Assembly (NCBI GenBank): GCA_023105745.1
Contig: JALGQZ010000003.1
Coordinates: forward strand, 46,892,696-46,956,695
DNA from: Austropuccinia psidii
Lineage: Eukaryota > Basidiomycota > Pucciniomycetes > Pucciniales > Sphaerophragmiaceae
Direction: 5' to 3'
DNA: 64,000 nt
The notes under the pieces are model-generated. The model had not been told where the DNA came from, did not search any database, and was given only the letters and a program-made list of their open reading frames with translations. This document shows, piece by piece, positions 57,475 through 64,000 of the stretch (its first letter is position 1; every line of letters starts with the position of its first letter). Position numbers and translations under genes: made by a program.

Positions 57475-57822
57475 ATCAGTGTTTGCAAGCAGTCAAAAAC
57501 TTTATGTTCTTTGGGTATTTACCTTTGACTGTGCCTTGTACAAATTTACTTTCTTCTGACTTGGGCAGTTTGCCTTTGCAAGTTACAACTGGGTTAATAA
57601 TTGTAATCTTTCCTGTACAAGTGGTTAAGGTTGGTTTACCTTGTATGGATGCAGAGTTTCGTGGTTTTCTACTTCTCTGGGTGGCTATTGGTGTCCACTT
57701 CTTGGCTGTGATGAGACCTTCACTGTGCCTCTTTCCTTTGCCCTTGCTGCCCTCTGGTTCTGAGGGTTTCACTGGTGTGTTGGCCTGTGACTGGGTCTCA
57801 AGTGGGATGTAATTTTCTTCCA
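56754..57822 (-). CDS. Element F overlapping accessory protein, spliced, about 330 aa, unknown function
   Basis: Exon 57822-57523 begins after a TTTCAG acceptor and is open throughout (VEENYIPLETQSQANTPVK to VQGTVKG). Removing intron 57455-57522 joins it in frame, through a GAG codon, to TLASKGTSQRIEEDCPEPED, which stays open to a stop at 56754. That second part overlaps Gag in another frame. Visible features are NLKPEDWKDIDQVLQIHQLL, KGWNPTRQHRLLEARAQ and a Lys/Arg-rich C-terminus. It shares gene position, a GWN motif and a basic tail with the D/E accessory protein. No in-frame ATG exists in the first exon; the first downstream one is TMREII near 57351. The true start is unknown. Confidence 0.6.
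57455..57522 (-). other. Predicted 68-nt intron carrying the Gag start codon, element F
   Basis: The minus strand has donor AAAG/GTAAAT and acceptor TATATCTCAG/AGACC. A second AG two bases further (CAGAG/ACC) would instead put the upstream exon in the Gag frame, so acceptor choice could select either protein. The Gag ATG is inside the intron. Confidence 0.55.
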
Positions 57823-58655
57823 CTGAAATCAAGGCAGAAAAGGGAGGACTTATGTCAGCTAAGACTTTTTAAAAATGCTGGTTTTTCACGTCTAAGATTG
57901 GCCTCTGGGCTTGTATGTTACTACAATGTGCCCTGTATAATGACAGTGTAATTGAATCAACAATTTCACGTCAGAATTACAGATTTTGGTACCCTGTCAC
58001 ACTGTTTGTGTGCCAGTATCCCACAGATACACTTGTGGTTTTCAAGTGTATTCTGTACTAGTGGTTTTGTATAAGTGTTATTGAGTTAGCAATACACTTA
58101 TTCCACGCCTCAACTGATGGTTTTTCAGTCAGAGGTGTCCTTATTCAGTCAAGAATACAGGACTTTATTGATGGCTTATGTATTTTTATATACAAAACAC
58201 GCCAAAAATGTATAAATTCAGTGGGTATTAGCCACGTGAATAATACTCTTATAATATGAGTATATATAAAAAAGGATAAATATATATAAAATATATATTT
58301 AAATAAAGAAATTACGCCTAAAAAAGATAAAACACTTGGTTAATAATTCATAAAGAGAGAAAATACTTACTTATAAGGTCCAATAAGAGATTTAAAACAC
58401 GGCCAGGCCCCCAAAATGTCAGGCTGAGTCTATATTGAAGTGGTAATAAGAGTATTTACAACTAGAATTATGACTGTGACACGTAGAAAATTGATTAAAA
58501 ATAAGAGTTTTTGATTTTAAAGATGATTTATACTATATTTAAAGGGTTCTACTATTGGAAAATAGTGGTGGTGAGCGCTATTGAGAACCCAGGGTGCAAT
58601 CTTACCAGTTGAGTTACTATAATAATAGTTACAATAATTAAATATATAATTATAC
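57823..58655 (-). other. Predicted leader intron of element F
   Basis: The donor AACAG/GTATAA is in the LTR and the acceptor GATTTCAG/TGG is at the first exon. The intron spans the LTR end and the primer-binding site. The organisation matches D and E although the sequences differ. No gene is seen within 57823-58397. Confidence 0.5.
58398..58413 (-). other. Primer-binding site of element F
   Basis: The minus strand reads TGGGGGCCTGGCCGTG, 3 nt after the LTR end. It is the same 16-mer as in D and E despite unrelated LTRs. Confidence 0.65.
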
Positions 58656-59853
58656 CTGTTTATTACCCAAGAGTAAAACTGTTGTTGACAGTTTACTACG
58701 TAGGGTATTCAAGAGCAGGATGAGGAAAAGCTTTTGGCTGTGAAAAGCCCTCCTTTTATCCTAAAATTGAGGTGGAAAGGCTGCTAGACCTTTCCACGTA
58801 GAGGAAGTGAAGATTTTTCACTCTCTATGACAGGCTTGTGGTTTGCAAACAGCCTGTATACCCTGTATTGGGCTCAGATGTGGTTTTGAAACCACATCTG
58901 GGCAGTTTTCACCAATACAGGGTGAATATTTTCATCTGGGGACCTCACAGCCTGATTCTGACGTGTATGACGCGTAGAATGCTGTACAGAAACTGTATGG
59001 GACCCCAGTATTGACTGACATATGAGGTATTGAAGTAAAAACATGCTTCTTTGTCTATTTGACACCTCATATTCATGGTTATGGGATATTATCCCATGGT
59101 AAGGCTGTATCTGACAGCAGGTGGGATTTTGACCTTAAAATGGTCATAACTCTGTCAGTTTTTGAGATATCAAGCTCAAAGTTGGTTCATTGAATAGCTC
59201 TGTATGAGCTCTACACAATGGTACCCAACTTGACATGGCTATAATTAAATATGACAAAGTTATCCCATGTACAAGTATTTTTGTACATTGGCGTGGTCTG
59301 GGCAAAAGCTGTATTAAGCTTGTTTGGCCAATAACTTCTGTTGTAGTTGAGCTATGAGGAAATGGATTGCACCATCAGATAGCCCTGATTGTGCTCTTCC
59401 CAAAAAGACCCAGCTTTAGGTATCTCACACTAAAACTGCAAAAGCTAGATGAGAGGTGAATGTTTTGTTCACCCTTATTTGGTCTGAATTTGACCATAAC
59501 TCAAGTAATACTGGTGCTAGCTCAGTTTGGCTAGCACCATTAGATAGCCCTGGCTTAGAGCTTCATTTTGAATACCCATTTGATGGGGTTAAGCCTCTCC
59601 TTCTAGATTTTAGATGAGAGGTGAAAATTAAGGTTTATGCTCAGCAATAACTTTGAGCAGGAATAACTTTGTTATTTCTTGTCCTATGGTGATGGGACTT
59701 ATATTTTCAGAAAGAGGTGAGTTTCCTCATTCTTCTGATACCTTTTGAGCTAATTTGGCTCAGCTCCATGTTTTGGTGGTATTTGGCTATACCATTGGTT
59801 TATGGTATTTTGGCTGTCATGCTTGTGCTCTGGTTTTGAGTCACAGGCTGACA
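58417..59853 (-). repeat. Element F 5' LTR
   Basis: It is 1437 bp and nearly identical to the 3' LTR, with roughly a dozen visible differences. A TATA-like GGATAAAAGG on the minus strand (about 58755) precedes the splice donor at 58656/58655 by about 100 nt. Confidence 0.95.
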
Positions 59854-60190
59854 GAAATTGTACTGTCTTACACGTGATTTTTTCACATCCTTAGACTTGC
59901 AAGAACTTTCTTTGAGTGACTCTAGTGATTAAAAAAGATATTATATAAATTAAAAATAATTTTTATTATAATTTAATTTTATAAAGAATCACATTAATTT
60001 TTATTTTATTCCTTAAAAATAAAAAATATTAAAAACCAATAAAAAGGTTATTTTTATTCATTTTTATTCATTTCTTTATTCATTTCAATTTTTTAAAGAT
60101 ATTAAAGCAATTTCTACGTGGAAAATTGCCATATCTTACCAAAAAATAACACTTCTTATCAAAAGACTTATATTTATTTGTTCTTTTTAG

Positions 60191-62520
60191 TGTTTGAGGA
60201 TGTAAGGTTTGTCTATGAAACTCTTGATAATAGTAACAATATCAAGAGTACTATGACTGTCCTCAGTAGAAATATATAATATAATGAAATATTATAACCA
60301 CAAATTCAAATATAATTATTATAAATAATTATATAAAAAAATAAATTTAATTATTATTATAATAATATAATAATAAAAAAAAATATAATAATTATAATAA
60401 ATTATAATTATTCTATTATTGTTATAGTCACTGACAGTTATAACAATAAGAAGTGTAAAGCTCTTAATGAGACAATTACACGTGGAAAATAAGAATATTA
60501 ACCACTTATAAATAATATAAATATTATTTATAAAAAGAATTAATCACACACAGTGCAGAAATAATTCTTTATAGAATAAAATTCTATATAAAAAAACTAA
60601 TAATAGATAAAAAAAATATAGAACTTTAAAGAAAACTTACTTATAATATTTATTTAATACAACAAGTTATAAAACAACAGTTATTATATTAAATAATGAT
60701 TATAAGTTAAAAACACGCCAAAAATCAATAAAATCAAAGATAAAACAACTTTTTATACTAAAATTTATGATTAAAGAGTTTTTGAGAGGAATTTGTGGAT
60801 TTTAAAAGATATTTAAGATGATAATTTTATATAATAAAAGTTATTATAGATGATTACAACAATAATCTGAATTCTATGACTTCAATTCTTTAATTTAATA
60901 AATAAAGAATAAAAATAACTTAAGAATTACTTTTAATAATAAGATTTTATATTTAATAAAACTTTACCTGTTTAAATGTCTAATATGATTGGATTTATTC
61001 TGAATGATGGACAAAAACAGTGATGAAAAGACTCTTTTTATGTCTACAGAGCAGTTCTCATGATTCATAATGGATGTAGAGGGCGTGCTCAGGTCAAAAC
61101 TGAAAAACCATGCTTAAAAATTAAGTTCTTAACTTAAGGCAACTTATTTTTACTTCCAATTTAAAGTTACCAGTGTTATTCTTAACTCCAAGTAACTTTA
61201 ATCCTCATTTAGTTTAATTATTTTAAGTTTTAATATAAAATAAGTTTATTTATATTAAAGTTCATCACATGAACAACATAAAATCAGAGTTTCAAGCAGA
61301 AATCTCTTAAACTGAATTTTTAATTAATTTTTAAAGAAATCATAATTTTCTTTAAGCTTAATTAAAAAAGTAATTTTCCAGGCTAATTACCCAGGAAACT
61401 TATTAATAAAAGATACTTAAAATTTAATTTATATATTGATAATATTAAATTCTAAATTGTGTGAAATTTTCAAGCAAATCCATTAAGATTTGGATTTTTA
61501 ATGAATTTTTGAAGTTATTACTATTTTTCCACGTAAAATAGCAATACACACAAAACCTTAAGTTTTGATAAGGTTTTGATGATTGAAACCTTAAAGTTTT
61601 AAGCTTATTTAAGCTTTTTAAGCTTGATTAAGCTTTGACAGTTCTTAAAACCTTGATTCCAAGCCTGCTTATTGGGATTTACCCTCTTGGCAGCTTGAAA
61701 TTCTTATCCAATTTAGGATAAAATCAGTTTAAACCTTAAGGTTGGATCAAAGTCTAATCTTAAAGTTTAAATAAGGTTGAAAATCCTCCAATACAGGTGG
61801 ACAACCTTAATTGAATCATTGCAGATCCAAAAAGTTGGGTACCCCAGCTCTATTTGGTCTTTTTCCTTTGTCCCACCTTTTTGCGTGGATTTTGCCCTTT
61901 TATTTATTTAAAGCCATACTATGGCCTTAAACCCTTTTAAATTGAGCTCACGCAGGATTTACATTCTGTATGGCAAATCCTTAGCCAATTCAGTAAATAT
62001 ACACCACACCTCAATTTTAACTAAAATTTTGGTAAAGTTGCATAAACCTTATGTAACTTTAAATTTAAGCTTAATTAAGCTTAAATTTAACAATTTAAAA
62101 AAATGTTAAAAAAGTTACATTAGTACTGTGAGATTCTTAAATCTTCTAATAACACAAGAAATAAGTGTTTTTGGGTATAACACCCTATGGGTGTACCCTA
62201 GGTTATTTTTGGTGTAGAATCCAAAAATGACATAATAATTATAACTTTGTTTATCCAAAAAAAAGTTATACTTATTTTTTATTATTTTTTATTTTAAATT
62301 CAACTAAAAAGTCTGTTTAAGACAAATTTAATTGTTTATAAAATCATTTGTGGCCTTATGGGTATGTTAAACATACCTCACAGGCTCACAGAGGATAACC
62401 AAACTACTGTTGAGAGATTGGTGGAAGAAACTTGTCAAAGTTCCCCAACACCAGTTATCACTAAAAGGAAGAAAGCTAAGAAATTAGACTCTCCAGGACC
62501 CACCATTCAAGACTCTGAAG
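60191..62520 (+). pseudogene. Element D upstream accessory exon, split by solo LTR C2
   Basis: The exon starts after TTTTTAG at 60190. Ten bases later solo LTR C2 interrupts it. The exon resumes at 62391 and runs to the GTGAGC donor at 62521. It encodes EDNQTTVERLVEETCQSSPTPVITKRKKAKKL, then PTIQDSE, with no ATG, and matches element E's exon 52227-52376. E has an extra NPTE-type segment that D lacks. The LTR insertion would disrupt this exon in D. The upstream leader (39382-39517 and 59859-60190) contains no gene. Confidence 0.55.
60201..62390 (-). mobile_element. Solo LTR, family C copy 2
   Basis: It is 2190 bp, with the same ends as C1 (TGTAAGG to GGCTCACA) and flanked by GAGGA (60196-60200 and 62391-62395). 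It is minus-oriented. Internal sequence matches C1 throughout, with small indels. Confidence 0.92.
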
Positions 62521-62586
62521 GTGAGCACCTCTTTTATAATTGCCATAAAAAGAATTTTTATCCTAAAATACTTTTATTTTTTTATT

Positions 62587-63948
62587 ATGACTACCAGAAG
62601 AGGTTCCCAATACTCCATCCAATCAGATGGAACTGGACTCAGAGGTAGAACTGATCCCTCAAAAGGGAAAAGGAAGGGCAATATCCCCAGTGGAACAGAC
62701 TTCACACAAAGAAGTGCCTTATCCCAAAGGCAAGTCCCAGAAATGCCCATGATATCTGAACCTGAATTGGAGCTAAGTATGAGTAGCTCAAATAGGTACA
62801 AATCACATTCAGAGGGCCCAAATAGACATCTACATGAGCCAGTACAAGCAGTATTACACAGTGTACAAGGACAAAGATTGGGAAATGCTGCCTCAAATAC
62901 ACCAAGGAGTGATGAACTCCTGGCACATCCTGAAAACGTTCCTCAAAGAGGAGGAGATAGTGAAATACTCCAATGGATGGAATCCACTGTCATCCAAACC
63001 TCAAATCAAAAAAATCAAGGATTACCACACCAAAAAGAAGGAGGCAACCAAGGAAGAAGCCCCAGTAGCTTCTACCAGCAAGCCCCAAGCCAACCCACTT
63101 CCCCAAGAAGGGAAGAAGAACAAGAAAAAGAATTGGAGGAAACCATATTCCCCAAGCTACAGGATCCCAAAAATCCAAAAGGATGCCATGGACAATGTTT
63201 TCAACATGGCCAGAATTTTGATGGAATTCAAAGACAAAGAGGAACAAAGAATGAGACAACCCCATTTCCCAAAGAAATAACCTTGTCTCCTGATGTTGTA
63301 AATACTTTAACAGAGCTTAAAAATAGTATTTTACCTCTTAAAGACATTAAAAATAGTTTATTATCTTTCCAAGAAATAAATAATAGCTTATCATCTTTAA
63401 CCAAACTTGTTGTACAAAATAAGAAAGAAATTGATAACATAAAATTTATGATTGAAAATAATAAACCAAAAGTATTAATTGACAATACTCAGAAATTAAT
63501 ACAAGGACAACAAGAGTTGTACAAATACATAAGTGATATCAAAGAAAGAACTTTGACAATCAATTATGATGTGAGTATTGATAATCTTACAGAAAAATTA
63601 AACAAATTAAGTATTTCTGTAGAAAAATTTGAAGAAAAGACTTCATCACACCAAAAATTACTTTTGGACCATGTGGAAAAAAGTGATGAAGCAAGAATGC
63701 ATCTAAAAGATGATATTCAAAGTGAAATAAGGCTTATTACTGAAAAAATGGATAAAATTAATGAGGCTAATTTAAATATTCCAAAGTTATCAACTCCATT
63801 TTCTCATATAAGAAGCCCTGTTAAAACAAAAGAGGAATTGACAAAGCCTTTCATAACAGACTTGAGTCACCAAGAAAATAACCAAGTCTTAATGAAGGAA
63901 GCACCTCAGCTGAAAGAATGGCCAACATTCACAGGAGAAGGTGAATAG
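62587..63948 (+). pseudogene. gag: Element D Gag, with nonsense codon
   Basis: The frame begins MTTRRGSQYSIQSDG, very close to element E Gag. It shows the same Gln/Ser/Pro-rich start, coiled-coil-type middle (KEIDNIKFMIENNK to ITEKMDKINEAN) and the beginning of the capsid-like domain (WPTFTGEGE). A TAG at 63946-63948 replaces the Tyr codon of GEYDHM, and the frame continues beyond it (DHMSFIKTIDML) to the window end. The start codon is inside the last 11 nt of the predicted intron 62521-62597. Confidence 0.9.
62627..63280 (+). CDS. Element D overlapping accessory protein, spliced, unknown function
   Basis: This is the same design as in element E. The first AUG after removal of intron 62521-62597 is at 62627 (MELDSEVELIPQKG). 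A 66-nt GC-AG intron (62730-62795, AAAG/GCAAGT to AAATAG/GT) removes the in-frame stops. The frame then runs through TNHIQRAQIDIYMSQYKQY to a stop at 63280. The last 148 residues differ from E at about 11 positions. The overlap with Gag means both frames are constrained. The protein is basic, with GWNPLSSKPQIKKIKDY and a tail ending RQPHFPKK. Its function is unknown. C2 disrupts the upstream exon but not this part. Confidence 0.55.
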
Positions 63949-64000
63949 GACCACATGTCATTTATTAAAACAATTGACATGTTACGAGAAGACTATGCCA

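Larger units (their letters stand above)
39518..59853 (-). mobile_element. Element F, Ty3/gypsy chromovirus interrupted by element E
   Basis: This minus-strand element has two 1437-bp LTRs (39518-40954 and 58417-59853) and a perfect 5-bp duplication GAAAT (39513-39517 and 59854-59858). The unoccupied sequence can be read in element E's leader near 52715 (GGAAAGCAATTGTACTG on the minus strand). Without E, F is about 9.7 kb and its Gag-Pol frame is uninterrupted, so F looks recently active. E was inserted later. Confidence 0.95.
37338..64000 (+). mobile_element. Element D, Ty3/gypsy chromovirus, incomplete at window end
   Basis: The LTR, primer-binding site, leader and most of gag are in the window; pol and the 3' LTR lie beyond it. 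D is closely related to E, with nearly the same Gag. It is interrupted by F in its leader (between 39517 and 59854) and by solo LTR C2 at 60201-62390. The base quintet before it is AGATC. Confidence 0.9.

Overview
The window is a pile of nested LTR retrotransposons in a very AT-rich, mostly CpG-poor genome. I see no ordinary host gene, rRNA or tRNA. The elements include fungal-type Ty3/gypsy chromoviruses, and there are short fungal-style introns. From remembered resemblance of the Gag-Pol proteins, the best guess for the host is a rust fungus (Pucciniales), possibly Austropuccinia psidii. That is an inference and no search was run.

Two stacks are visible. Stack 1 (1-37337) sits in a decayed Ty1/copia element. 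It holds a minus-strand solo LTR (C1, 261-2433, target duplication CATCC) and element B (3705-36768). B's 5' LTR is split by the very large element A (4243-23224, 18,982 bp, duplication ACAT). B also carries a second B-type solo LTR (29841-31942) and a small transposon with about 210-bp terminal inverted repeats (32425-33451). Stack 2 (37338 to the window end) is element D, inserted in the copia 3' LTR. D's leader intron was hit by minus-strand element F (39518-59853, duplication GAAAT). F's gag-pol was then split by minus-strand element E (44227-54861, duplication TGGAT). A second C-type solo LTR (C2, 60201-62390, duplication GAGGA) sits in D just inside an exon.

Elements A and B are relatives with an unusual layout. 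Gag and protease come first, followed by extra reading frames that share a domain I do not recognise. These are spaced by copies of one small hairpin. In A about 8 kb then follows before RT-RNase H-integrase. That stretch holds an antisense gene with its own TATA box and a canonical intron, in a CpG-normal island, and then a long array of stem-loops whose stems covary. B keeps gag-protease, the hairpins, a 50-bp-period version of the stem-loop array and the very end of pol, but has lost RT and integrase.

Elements D, E and F are chromoviruses (Gag zinc knuckle, protease, RT, RNase H, integrase, chromodomain-like tail) and share one primer-binding sequence. The most interesting feature is that in all three the Gag start codon lies inside the last few bases of a short, canonical-looking intron. 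If that intron is removed, an upstream AUG-less exon is joined in frame to a second protein that overlaps Gag in another frame. In F this second frame is fully open. In D and E it needs one further 66-nt GC-AG intron, which removes every in-frame stop. This predicts a splicing switch between Gag-Pol and an overlapping accessory protein.
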